A stretch of DNA of 14,959 nt from JAJPHT01 sp035687045 (GTDB lineage Archaea > Thermoplasmatota > SW-10-69-26 > JACQPN01 > JAJPHT01): NCBI GenBank assembly GCA_035687045.1, contig DASRYU010000098.1, positions 1 to 14,959 of the forward strand, given 5' to 3'. Positions 6,094-12,944 of the stretch are shown here, in pieces. The position numbers and the translations under genes were made by a program. Positions within the stretch are counted from its first letter, which is position 1. The number at the start of each line of letters is the position of its first letter. Below the pieces are notes generated by a model that saw only the letters and a list, made by a program, of their open reading frames with translations, was not told where the DNA came from and did not search any database.

Positions 6094-6714
6094 ATGCGCG
6101 ACACGCGCGCCGAGTGGGAGGCGCTCGCCGAGCGATGGGAAGGGGCTCGCCGCCACGCCTGGCCTGCCGTCGCTTCCTTCGCCGAGTCGTTCCGCGGAGG
6201 GCAGCTCGTGCTCGACCTCGCCGCCGGCAACGGCCGCCACGGCGTCATCGCGCTGAAGTCCGGCGCGCGCGTGGTCGGCGCGGACTTCGCGCGCTCGCTC
6301 CTGTCGTTCGCCACGGAGCGCGGCATCGAGGCCGCGCAGGCGGACGCGCGCGAGCTGCCGTTCCAGCCCCGCACCTTCGACGGCGCGCTGTTCGTCGCGG
6401 GGCTCCACTGCATCCCGACGCGCGCGGGGCGCATCGGCGCGCTCGCGGAGCTGCGCCGCGTGCTCAAGCCCGGGGGCCGCGCCCTCGTCACTGTCTGGTC
6501 GCGCTTCCGCGAGCAGGGCCTGAAGGGGTGGAACGTCGCGGACGCCGACGTCCCCTGGGGCGACGTCTCGCGCTACTACCACTTCTACACCCCCGTGGAG
6601 CTCACAAGCGACTGCCGCGTCGCCGGCTGGCGCGACGTCAAGCTGCGCGCGGTGAAGATGGGCGGGGGCGCCGGCTGGCTCCCCGACAACTGGTTCGTGA
6701 CGCTCACGGCGTGA
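6094..6714 (+). CDS. Trm9/ALKBH8-like SAM-dependent methyltransferase
   Basis: This 206-residue class I methyltransferase has the glycine-rich SAM loop LDLAAGNGRH at 39-48, the acidic ribose-binding residue D64 in VGADFARSLL, a DARELPF stretch at 84-90, and the post-motif RRVLKPGGRALVTVW at 121-135. It then carries DVPWGDVSRYYHFYT (152-166). A 'PW...RYYH' segment after KPGG is typical of the Trm9 family, which methylates wobble-uridine side chains in tRNA together with Trm112. The N-terminal WPAVASFAE before motif I also matches archaeal members. The ATG at 6094 is the only in-frame ATG near the family N terminus, and no Shine-Dalgarno sequence precedes it. It is cytoplasmic and single-domain. 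It converges with the 65-residue gene, overlapping it by 11 bases. A substrate other than tRNA is possible. Confidence 0.8.
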   Translation: MRDTRAEWEALAERWEGARRHAWPAVASFAESFRGGQLVLDLAAGNGRHGVIALKSGARVVGADFARSLLSFATERGIEAAQADARELPFQPRTFDGALFVAGLHCIPTRAGRIGALAELRRVLKPGGRALVTVWSRFREQGLKGWNVADADVPWGDVSRYYHFYTPVELTSDCRVAGWRDVKLRAVKMGGGAGWLPDNWFVTLTA

Positions 6715-6901
6715 GCTTGAGCCGCTCGAGCCGGTCCAGCTCCTCGACAAGCTCCGCGTGCACGGCGCGCGCCTTCGTCAGCGCCTCGCCCTCGCGCGCG
6801 GGCATCTCCGCCTCGAGCCGCGCGACGACGCGGGCCAGGCGCACGCGCGCCTCCGCGAGCGGGACGTCGCCGAAGATGCCGACGAAGCGGAAGGGGCGCA
6901 C
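6704..6901 (-). CDS. 65-residue helical protein of unknown function
   Basis: I do not recognise this protein. It starts MRPFRFVGIFGDVPLAEARV, continues with a long charged helix (RLARVVARLEAEMPAREGEAL, split here as residues 21-41) and a second one (about 43-62, LVEELDRLERLKL). The regular leucine and valine spacing suggests a helical hairpin or short coiled coil. I chose the GTG at 6901 because TTCAAAT (6925-6931 on the minus strand) is centred 27 bases upstream, the leaderless spacing seen elsewhere in the window; no ATG is available nearby. The frame extends upstream only into the repeat region with arginine/proline-rich sequence, which looks non-coding. It follows priL on the same strand after a 210-base repeat-filled gap, so it is probably transcribed separately. 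Confidence 0.55.
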   Translation of the reverse strand: MRPFRFVGIFGDVPLAEARVRLARVVARLEAEMPAREGEALTKARAVHAELVEELDRLERLKLTP

Positions 6902-6924
6902 GCGGCGGGAGCCGGCGCGGGTGG

Positions 6925-6931
6925 ATTTGAA
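6925..6931 (-). promoter_or_regulatory. TATA-like box for the 65-residue gene
   Basis: On the minus strand this reads TTCAAAT, embedded in GGGGTTCAAATCCACCC. It is centred 27 bases before the GTG at 6901. The same string resembles a tRNA T-loop, but the flanking bases do not form a proper T stem and there is no tRNA body. Confidence 0.45.
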
Positions 6932-6960
6932 CCCCGCCGGCGGTGGCGCTGCGCCGCGAC

Positions 6961-7095
6961 GCTCACCGCGGGGCGCGGGGGACGCGCGGAGAACGCTCAC
7001 CGCGGAGGACGCGGAGCTCGCGGAGGAGGCGCGGGGCCTTCTCTTGGTCCTTGGGTCTGTCCCGAAGCGGCGTGGCGTGCCAGAGAGCCAAGAAC
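6961..7095 (+). repeat. Composite intergenic repeat, copy B
   Basis: The core at 6995-7034 matches the reverse complement of 111-151 at all but about three positions. It is followed, in the same order as in copy A, by a TCTTGGTCCTTGGGTC segment, a CGAAGCGGCGTGGC block (7064-7077) and CAGAGAGCCAAG (7081-7092). A partial, diverged duplicate of the core start (GCTCACCGCGGGGCGCGG) precedes it at 6961-6978. The element fills most of the gap between the priL stop (7111) and the 65-residue gene. No gene is visible within it. Confidence 0.7.
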
Positions 7096-7110
7096 GTCGA
7101 CGCGGCACCG

Positions 7111-8400
7111 TCAAGCGGCGCGCGCGTGCACGGAGTCGAGAAAGAGGAGCACGGCCGTCGGGTCGTTCTCGGGAACGACGAGCTTCCCGTCCCGAAGCTC
7201 CAGCGGCACGCGCTTCTCCTCGACGGCCTTGAGCGCCCGCGCGCCGTCGACGCGCTCGATGCGCGCCGCGCTCTCCTGGAGCTTGCGCAGCGTCGGGAAA
7301 TGCATGGCGGCGGCGAGCGCGAGGCGCTCCGGGTTGGCGAGGGGCACGCGCGCCGCGATGACGTCCACCTCCTTCTTCGCCTCGAGGACGTAGCGGTAGT
7401 AGTCGCCGGGGTAGCGCACGCGGGCGCGGCCGTCGCGCGTCTTTGTCGTGCAGAGCGCGTCGGCGTAGCAGAGGTTGAACGTCTGCAGGTTGTCGCAGCC
7501 GGGCACGCTGTAGCTCGTCCCGCTCGTCACGCCCGTGATGTGCTCGACCTGGTAGCGCGTGAGGTCCTCGCGGAAGTCCGGCGCCTGCGCGAAGAGCTGC
7601 ATGATCTCCTCGCTCGACATGCCGATCTTGTGGAGGAACGTCACGACGGCGAAGCGCGCGTTGTGCGCCGCGTTCTCCCCGCGCTGGAGCTGGCCGAGGA
7701 TGTGGCGCATGCACGGCGGGATGCACGAGAGGTCGACCTTGCCGAACCCTTCGACGCTGTACGCCTCCTTCCGGATGCGCGCGGCCTCGCGGATGGGCGC
7801 GGCGTCCGGCTCCACCGCCTGCTGGACCTCGTCGCTGAGCCTCTTGGGAAGCTCCGACTCGATGCGGCGCCGGAGCGCCTCCTGCACGAGGCGGCTCGCG
7901 ACGTGCGCGATCATGACCACCTGGCCGCGCATGAGGCGCTGCGACACAAGCTTCCACTCCGCGTCCTTGAGGTGGACGCTGTAGCGCAGGAAGTCGGTGA
8001 AGTGCGCGACGAACTCGTCGCCCTTGCCCTCGAACGGGAGCTCGAGGGCGCGCGCGGCGGCGGGGATGTCCTCGGGCGCGCGGAGGAGGTGCTCGCGCGC
8101 GCGGACCGCCTCGGCGAGCGCGTGGCGGCGCACGACGTACGGGTCCGCGATGGCCGAGACGAGGATGCGCGCGTAGAGGTAGGAGAGGACCTCCTCCAGG
8201 AGCTCACGCGGCGGCGAGGCGTCCGAGAGGGGAGGGGCGGGGATGGCGGCCTCCTCGAGCGCGAGGCGCACCCGCTCGCGCCCCTTCGCCCGCGCGCCCG
8301 CGTACACGCGCTCCGTCAGCAGCTCCTCGAGCGCGGGGAGCCCCGGGTACCCTGCCGCCTCGGGCAGGAACGGGAAGCGCGCGAGGCGGCTGAGGTCCAC
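7111..8400 (-). CDS. priL: DNA primase large subunit, iron-sulfur type
   Basis: This 429-residue protein is the archaeal PriL subunit of the two-subunit primase that makes primers for DNA replication. PriL supports and regulates the catalytic PriS subunit, which is not in this window. The N-terminal two-thirds is helical and typical of the family (for example FTDFLRYSVHLKDAEWKLV, 134-152). The C-terminal domain carries the 4Fe-4S cluster cysteines: C230 (in IPPCMRHI), C302 (PGCDN), C311 (FNLC) and C317 (ALCTT), with an extra C226 nearby. The GEN-AHNARFAVVTFLHKIGMS stretch (241-262) and the PDFRE...TRYQVEHITG stretch (275-290) are also characteristic. The start is GTG at 8400, with a TTCATG box 26 bases upstream and no Shine-Dalgarno sequence. 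It lies 48 bases behind the histidine kinase but seems to have its own promoter. Confidence 0.95.
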   Translation of the reverse strand: MDLSRLARFPFLPEAAGYPGLPALEELLTERVYAGARAKGRERVRLALEEAAIPAPPLSDASPPRELLEEVLSYLYARILVSAIADPYVVRRHALAEAVRAREHLLRAPEDIPAAARALELPFEGKGDEFVAHFTDFLRYSVHLKDAEWKLVSQRLMRGQVVMIAHVASRLVQEALRRRIESELPKRLSDEVQQAVEPDAAPIREAARIRKEAYSVEGFGKVDLSCIPPCMRHILGQLQRGENAAHNARFAVVTFLHKIGMSSEEIMQLFAQAPDFREDLTRYQVEHITGVTSGTSYSVPGCDNLQTFNLCYADALCTTKTRDGRARVRYPGDYYRYVLEAKKEVDVIAARVPLANPERLALAAAMHFPTLRKLQESAARIERVDGARALKAVEEKRVPLELRDGKLVVPENDPTAVLLFLDSVHARAA

Positions 8401-8423
8401 GCCGGGCCAGACGGGGGCCGTTC

Positions 8424-8431
8424 CATGAACC
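8424..8431 (-). promoter_or_regulatory. TATA-like box for priL
   Basis: On the minus strand this reads GGTTCATG, centred about 27 bases before the GTG at 8400. It lies in the 48-base gap after the histidine kinase stop. The match to a TATA consensus is weak, and the call rests on spacing shared with other genes of the window. Confidence 0.4.
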
Positions 8432-8448
8432 TTGGGGAGGTGGCGCCG

Positions 8449-11127
8449 TCAATGCGCGACGGGGAAGGTCACGACGAAGCGCGTCCCCTTCCCGGGGGCG
8501 CTCTCGCAGGCGATCTCCCCGGCGTGCGACTCGACGATGCGGCGCACGATGCTGAGGCCCAGCCCGGTCCCCTCGGTCTTCGTGGTGTAGAAGGGCTCCC
8601 ACATGCGCGCCTGGACGTCGGGCGGGATGCCCGGCCCCTCGTCGACGACCTCGAAGCGCGCGCGCCCGTCGGCCGTCCACGCGCGCACCTGCACGCGCGC
8701 GCCGCTGGGCGAGGCGTCGGCCGCGTTCTCGAGGAGGTTCAGGAGGACCTGCTGGAGCTGCACGCGCTCGACGGCGATGTGGCCCACCTCGCGCACGTCC
8801 ACCTCGAGCCGGACGCGGCCGGGGTGCGTCGCCTCGAACAGCCGCACGGCCGCGAGCGTCGCCTCCTCCGCCGAGACGGGCGCGGAGGCGGGCGGGTGCG
8901 TGCGCGTGAAGCGGCGCAGGTCCTGCACGAGGCGGTTGATGCGGTCGACGGCCTCGAGGATGGCGCCCGCCGACTCGCGAAGCCGCGGCGCGTCCGGATG
9001 CTCCATGCGCTTCGCGAGCATGTCGAGCACCTGGGCGTGGTTGCCGGCGTAGGCGAGGGGCGTGCGGATCTCGTGGGCGACGCCCGAGACGAGCGAGCCC
9101 ATCGCGGCGAGCTTCTCGCGGTGCGCGAGCTCCTGGCGCGCGTCGACAAGCTCCCGCTGCAGCCGCCGCGCCTCCGTCACGTCGCGGTAGTACCACGCCC
9201 GGCCCAGCCGCGTGCCGTCGGGGCCGGTGACGGGCGTCGTGTACGAGTCCAGGATGCGGCCGTCCTTGAGGCGCAGGTCGAAGCGGAGCGACGCCTGCGG
9301 CTCCTGCTCCATGCGCAGCGCGAGCGCGACGAAGGCGGCGGGATCGGCGATGGAGTCCATACTACGCGCGAGCCGGTCCTCGATGCGGTCCATGCGCGGC
9401 ACGTCCTCCGGGACGCCGAAGATCTCGAGGAGGCGCCGGTTGAAGAACGCGGGGCGCCCCTGCGCGTCCTGGAAAAAGATGCCGTCGAGCGCCGCCTCGT
9501 TCTGCGACTCGAGGAGCTGCTGGCGCACCATCGTCGCCTGCGCGAGCTTCGCGCGCGCCAGCGCCTGCGAGCCCTGGTCCGCGAGCGCGCGGAGGAATCC
9601 GCGCGCGGCCTCCGGGAAGTCGCGCGTGGTCTCGAAGCCGAAGAGGAGCGCGCCCTGCGGCCGGCCGCTCTCGCGCAGCGCGAGGACCACCCACGCGTGC
9701 GCGGAGGGCGGCGCGTCGCAAAGCGCGGGCCAGCGCCGCAGGAGCTCCTCCCGGTCAGCGACGTAGAGGTCGGCGCCCGAGCGCGTCGCCTCCGCCGCCG
9801 GGTGCTCGCCGGCGATGTCCATCCGGCGCAGCGCCGCGAGCCCCGTGTCGGCGCAACCGTGCGCGGCGCCGAGCTCCAGCGCCTCGCCGCCCCCGTCGAG
9901 AAGGAGGAGCGCCGCGCAGCACGCGCCCGCCGCCGTGGAGGCCTCCGCGACAAGCGTCTCCGCGACCTCGCGCTCCGTCAGCGTGGGCGTGAGGCGGGAC
10001 GTGACGCGCTGCAGGCGCGCGAGCCGGTCGTGCACGCGAGCGTTGTCGAACGCCAGCGCCGCGCGCGCGGCCAGGTCCTCGACGAGGGCGACGTCGCGCG
10101 CCGCGAAGGAGCGGCCGGAGGCGCCCTGCACGAGCGCGAGGACGGCGACGACCTCGTCATGCACCGCGATGGGAACGAGGACGGCGCAGCGGGTGCCCAG
10201 GCGCCCCACGAGCTCCTCGTGCTCGGGCCCGTGGAAGATGCCGCGCACGCTCTCGGGCGGCATCGGGTCGAGAACGAGCGTGCGGCGCTCCTGCACGATG
10301 CGCGCGAAGGGTCCGACGACGCGGGGCCCGCTCGGCCAGCGCTGGTCGAGCTCCTCGAAGACGCGCTGGAGCTCGCGGTCGGAGTGCAGGAAGCCGCCGC
10401 GCTCGAAGCTTCCGTCGGGCCGGCGGAGGTAGAGGATGCCCCAATCCGCGACCGCCGGCACCGCGAGCTGCAGAAGCTCCGTCATCGTGCGCACGGGATC
10501 GAGCGACGCCGCGAGCCGCCGCGACACCTCCGCCAGGAAGGTGGCCTGGCTCGCCTGCTCCTGCGCCTCGCGGTGGAGGCGCGCGTTCTCGATGGCGGTG
10601 GAGGCGCGCAGCGCGAGGTCGTGGGCGAGCGCGACGTCCTCCTCCTCGAAATGGCGGCCGGAGTCGGCCATGGTGAGCGAGATGCAGCCGACCGCGCCGC
10701 GCGGCGACGGGATGGGGACCACGATGACGCTGCGGGGCCTGACGCGCTCAACGATCTCGCGCGCCTCGGGCGGCACGTTCGCGCGCAGGAACTCGGGCGA
10801 GAGGTCGAGAAGGGTCATGGGCTCCCCCTCCCGCACGACGCGCCCGATGCCGGCGGCGTCGTCCACGTGCGGCGTGAGGCGCGCGTGCCATCGCCGCGCC
10901 AGCGCCTCGTGCTCGGCGTCCACGGCGCCGATGGCGACGGCGCGGATGCTGCCGTCGGGCTGGCGAAGGTGGACGGTGCACCAGTCCGCGAGGTCGGGCA
11001 CCGCGAGGCTGACGACGTTCTGGAGCGTGCGCTCGTAGTCGAGCGACGCGGCGAGCACCTGGCCTGCGCGCAGGAGGAACGCGGTCCGCCTGTCCGCAGG
11101 CGGGGCAGCCGCGCGTGTCGTCGCCAC
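8449..11127 (-). CDS. Soluble GAF-GAF-GAF-PAS sensor histidine kinase
   Basis: This 892-residue protein has three GAF-type sensor domains at roughly 13-185, 190-365 and 370-528. The first two share FLLR/FLAE and 'SLDP/Y..T...L..LAVP.LADW' openings and look like internal duplicates. A PAS domain follows at about 540-655 (ALDGIFFQDAQGRPAFFNRR, then WYYRDVTEARR). The HisKA domain has the phospho-acceptor H685 in SGVAHEIRTP. The ATPase domain has the N box LLNLLENAADA (795-805, N801), G1 box DEGPGI (829-834), F box FYTTK (846-850) and G2 box GTGLGL (853-858). No signal peptide or membrane helix is present, so it senses cytoplasmic cues. The start is GTG at 11127, because a CTTTTCAAG box is centred about 26 bases upstream; the upstream open frame is Arg-rich and non-family. 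No response regulator is adjacent, and the signal is unknown. Confidence 0.92.
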   Translation of the reverse strand: MATTRAAAPPADRRTAFLLRAGQVLAASLDYERTLQNVVSLAVPDLADWCTVHLRQPDGSIRAVAIGAVDAEHEALARRWHARLTPHVDDAAGIGRVVREGEPMTLLDLSPEFLRANVPPEAREIVERVRPRSVIVVPIPSPRGAVGCISLTMADSGRHFEEEDVALAHDLALRASTAIENARLHREAQEQASQATFLAEVSRRLAASLDPVRTMTELLQLAVPAVADWGILYLRRPDGSFERGGFLHSDRELQRVFEELDQRWPSGPRVVGPFARIVQERRTLVLDPMPPESVRGIFHGPEHEELVGRLGTRCAVLVPIAVHDEVVAVLALVQGASGRSFAARDVALVEDLAARAALAFDNARVHDRLARLQRVTSRLTPTLTEREVAETLVAEASTAAGACCAALLLLDGGGEALELGAAHGCADTGLAALRRMDIAGEHPAAEATRSGADLYVADREELLRRWPALCDAPPSAHAWVVLALRESGRPQGALLFGFETTRDFPEAARGFLRALADQGSQALARAKLAQATMVRQQLLESQNEAALDGIFFQDAQGRPAFFNRRLLEIFGVPEDVPRMDRIEDRLARSMDSIADPAAFVALALRMEQEPQASLRFDLRLKDGRILDSYTTPVTGPDGTRLGRAWYYRDVTEARRLQRELVDARQELAHREKLAAMGSLVSGVAHEIRTPLAYAGNHAQVLDMLAKRMEHPDAPRLRESAGAILEAVDRINRLVQDLRRFTRTHPPASAPVSAEEATLAAVRLFEATHPGRVRLEVDVREVGHIAVERVQLQQVLLNLLENAADASPSGARVQVRAWTADGRARFEVVDEGPGIPPDVQARMWEPFYTTKTEGTGLGLSIVRRIVESHAGEIACESAPGKGTRFVVTFPVAH

Positions 11128-11148
11128 GGACGGGCACGGCCGTGCGCC

Positions 11149-11157
11149 TTGAAAAGC
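11149..11157 (-). promoter_or_regulatory. TATA box for the histidine kinase
   Basis: On the minus strand this reads GCTTTTCAA, centred about 26 bases before the GTG at 11127. That predicts a leaderless transcript and rules against the much longer open frame that starts at 11316 upstream of it. Confidence 0.5.
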
Positions 11158-11233
11158 CTCCGCCGTTCCAAGGCACGTACGAGGCCGAGGGGGCAGGCGC
11201 CGCGTCAGTCCATATCGACGACGGAGACGAGCG

Positions 11234-11302
11234 TCATGGACCCGCGCTGAACGCGCGTCGCGCGCCGCACCCCTCGCAGCGGAACGTGAACCCCGTGGCC
11301 AT
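11234..11302 (-). CDS. Possible 22-residue CxxC micro-ORF behind hom
   Basis: The frame reads MATGFTFRCEGCGARRAFSAGP. It contains one half of a zinc-ribbon-like motif (CEGC). The ATG at 11302 lies 17 bases past the hom stop and has a weak GGTGG four bases upstream, so it could be translated by reinitiation. Its stop overlaps (ATGA) an ATG that opens a further 10-codon frame (11205-11237). It may be a real microprotein, a decayed zinc-ribbon gene, or chance; I lean to remnant or chance. Confidence 0.2.
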   Translation of the reverse strand: MATGFTFRCEGCGARRAFSAGP

Positions 11303-11319
11303 CGTCCACCCGCCACGCG

Positions 11320-12279
11320 CTACTTCTTGCCGAGGACGTGGAGCACGTCGGAAAGCACCGCCGTCGCGGTCTCCCTTCCGCCGGCGCCCTTGCCGCTGAT
11401 GGTGAAGGCGCCCGCGTGCTGCGTGGTGAAGCGCACGACGTTGAGGGTTCCCCGGACGTTGAGCGTGGAGGTGTGCGGGACGAGGCGCGGCGCGACGGCG
11501 GCGCTCTTGGTGGCCGCGTCGACGCTGGCGATGAGGCGGATGGCGTACCCCTCGCGCTCCGCGAGCCGGATGGCGGCGGCGCTGATGCTCTGGATGCCTT
11601 CGCGGCGCACGTCCTCGAACTGCACCGGGACGCCGAGCACGGCGTTCGCGAGGATGCACAGCTTCGCCGCGGCGTCGTGCCCTGCCACGTCGGCCGTCGG
11701 ATCCGCCTCGGCATAGCCCAGCTCCTGCGCCTCCTTGAGCGCCTCCTCGAAGCCGAGCCCTTCCTCCGCCATGCGCGTGAGGATGTAGTTCGACGTGCCG
11801 TTGAGGATGCCGTCCACGCGCGTGACGGGGTTCCCGGGGAGGCAGAACTCGTGGAGGTTCATCACGGGGATGCTGCCGCCCACGGTGCCTTCGAAGCGGA
11901 ACGGGGTCTTCGTCTCGCGCGCGAGGGCGGTGAGCGCCTGGTAGTGGCGCAGGAGCGGGCCCTTGTTCGCGGTGACCACGGGGATGCCGCGCTCGAGCGC
12001 CGCGCGGATGTGCGTCGCGCCCGGCTCCCCCGTCTGGAGGTTGGAGGGCGTCAGCTCGACCAGGACGTCGGGGCGGAGCTTCTCGAGCGCGTCGAGCACG
12101 CCCATGTGCTGGCGCTTCGCGAGGAGCGTGCCGCCGGGGGCGACGCCGTTCTCGTCGAGCCACGCGCCCGCGCGGCGGACGACGCCGACGACCTTGCCCA
12201 CGCCGCTCTCCTGCACAAGCTCGTGGAACGCCTTGCCGACGCTGCCGTGCCCGGCGAGGAGGATGCGCGCGCCGCTCAT
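11320..12279 (-). CDS. hom: Homoserine dehydrogenase
   Basis: This 319-residue enzyme reduces aspartate semialdehyde to homoserine with NAD(P)H, the branch step to threonine and methionine. The N-terminal Rossmann fold has GHGSVG (10-15), followed by VELTPSN (74-80) and VVTANKGPL (101-109, with K106 for NADP binding and catalysis). The substrate domain shows FEGTVGGSIPVMN (129-141), DGILNGTSNYILT (156-168) and the signature AEADPTADVAGHDAAAKLCIL (190-210), with the catalytic lysine K206. It ends without the C-terminal ACT domain that many bacterial enzymes carry. The ATG at 12279 has a good GGAGGG site (12286-12291) 6 bases upstream. It is the last main gene of the thrB-thrC-ACT-hom series, separated from the ACT gene by about 110 bases containing a short tandem repeat. 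Confidence 0.95.
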   Translation of the reverse strand: MSGARILLAGHGSVGKAFHELVQESGVGKVVGVVRRAGAWLDENGVAPGGTLLAKRQHMGVLDALEKLRPDVLVELTPSNLQTGEPGATHIRAALERGIPVVTANKGPLLRHYQALTALARETKTPFRFEGTVGGSIPVMNLHEFCLPGNPVTRVDGILNGTSNYILTRMAEEGLGFEEALKEAQELGYAEADPTADVAGHDAAAKLCILANAVLGVPVQFEDVRREGIQSISAAAIRLAEREGYAIRLIASVDAATKSAAVAPRLVPHTSTLNVRGTLNVVRFTTQHAGAFTISGKGAGGRETATAVLSDVLHVLGKK

Positions 12280-12285
12280 GCGATT

Positions 12286-12291
12286 CCCTCC
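12286..12291 (-). promoter_or_regulatory. Shine-Dalgarno site of hom
   Basis: GGAGGG on the minus strand lies 6 bases before the ATG at 12279. It suggests that hom is translated from a longer, probably polycistronic, message, unlike the leaderless genes in the window. Confidence 0.6.
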
Positions 12292-12296
12292 GTGTC

Positions 12297-12375
12297 GAGA
12301 CGAGCGGCCGCGAAGACGCGAAGACGCGAAAGACCGGAAAAGCTCGCGTCATCGCGTCGTCGCGGCAGGATCGAC
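12297..12375. repeat. Purine-rich short tandem repeat between ACT gene and hom
   Basis: Two perfect copies of GCGAAGAC (12310-12325) are followed by diverged copies (GCGAAAGA, CCGGAAAA). The remaining bases to 12375 contain CGCGTCATCGCGTCGTCGCGG, partly an inverted relation of the same motif (TCGCGTC against GACGCGA). Such CGCGAAGAC arrays are widespread between genes in GC-rich genomes. The arms could form a stem-loop in the leader between the two genes. It is distinct in sequence from composite copies A and B. Confidence 0.55.
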
Positions 12376-12388
12376 GGCGACATGGCGC

Positions 12389-12886
12389 TCACGGTTCCAC
12401 CCCGCCGAGCGCTTCGACGTAGGTGAGGCCCTTCGCCCGCGCCATCTCGGCCACGCGGGCGCGCGCGTCCCGCAGCGCCTCGGGGGAGCTCGCGGCGATC
12501 TCGAGGAGCGCCGCGCTGGGGCGCTCGCGCGACTCGATCTCCGCCTTGAACGTGCGCACCTCGGCGCCGGCGGCGAAGACGGCGTCGGTCACCTCGTGCA
12601 CGTGCGACTCGAAGACGTGCCCCAGGAGAAGGAACGCGAACGGCATCGTCGCCATCGCGCCGGAGACGCTGATGACGCGGTGCTCCTCCTTGAGGCCCGC
12701 GAGGAGCGCGTCGATGTTCTCCTTGGGCACGTCGATGACGACGCGGACGGGGATCCAGTCGCCGCGCTTCTTGCCGTGCTCGTGGAGGACGCTCTGCACG
12801 TTGCCGCCGAAGCGCGAGATCGTCGCGAGGGCGGCGGAGAGTTGGCCGGGGCTGTCGCGCAGCTCCAGCGAGAGGTCGAGCTTCAT
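12389..12886 (-). CDS. ACT-domain protein, predicted regulator of homoserine dehydrogenase
   Basis: This 165-residue protein has an N-terminal ACT domain (about 3-75: LDLSLELRDSPGQLSAALA, then ISRFGGNVQSVLHEHGKK) and a second ACT-like half (about 83-160: FAFLLLGHVFESHVHEVTDA and on). Archaeal proteins of this type (COG2061) lie next to homoserine dehydrogenase and are predicted to be its allosteric regulator, sensing threonine or another amino acid. The position here, between thrC and a hom that lacks its own ACT domain, fits that role exactly. I chose the ATG at 12886 because the ACT domain begins there; upstream residues in the open frame are Arg/Ser-rich and non-family. A GTTTATG box (12917-12923) 34 bases upstream suggests its own promoter in addition to read-through from thrC, 58 bases away. 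Confidence 0.88.
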   Translation of the reverse strand: MKLDLSLELRDSPGQLSAALATISRFGGNVQSVLHEHGKKRGDWIPVRVVIDVPKENIDALLAGLKEEHRVISVSGAMATMPFAFLLLGHVFESHVHEVTDAVFAAGAEVRTFKAEIESRERPSAALLEIAASSPEALRDARARVAEMARAKGLTYVEALGGVEP

Positions 12887-12916
12887 CGGATGGAGGCTCC
12901 ACGCGGCCCGGAGGCC

Positions 12917-12923
12917 CATAAAC
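12917..12923 (-). promoter_or_regulatory. TATA box upstream of the ACT-domain gene
   Basis: On the minus strand this reads GTTTATG, centred about 34 bases before the ATG at 12886, predicting a leader of 7-8 bases. It lies just past the thrC stop, so ACT-hom could be transcribed separately from thrB-thrC. Confidence 0.5.
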
Positions 12924-12944
12924 TGCGCGGTACCGGCCCCGCGC

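Noticed and set aside
5131..6750. PKD protein extended to 539 codons
   Set aside because: The extension runs antisense through the methyltransferase gene and would bury the signal peptide. The TTG at 5982 with its GGAGG site fits the secreted protein.
6905..6945. GGTTCAAATCC string resembling a tRNA T-arm on the minus strand
   Set aside because: The flanking five bases on each side do not pair fully, and upstream there is no anticodon or D arm, only intergenic repeat. The string fits better as the promoter box of the 65-residue gene.
6943..11250. Very long open frame (over 1400 codons) on the plus strand opposite priL and the histidine kinase
   Set aside because: It lies exactly antisense to two genes with clear family motifs, is dominated by Arg, Ala and charged residues, and shows no domain. 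It is open because the sequence is so poor in A/T-rich stop codons.
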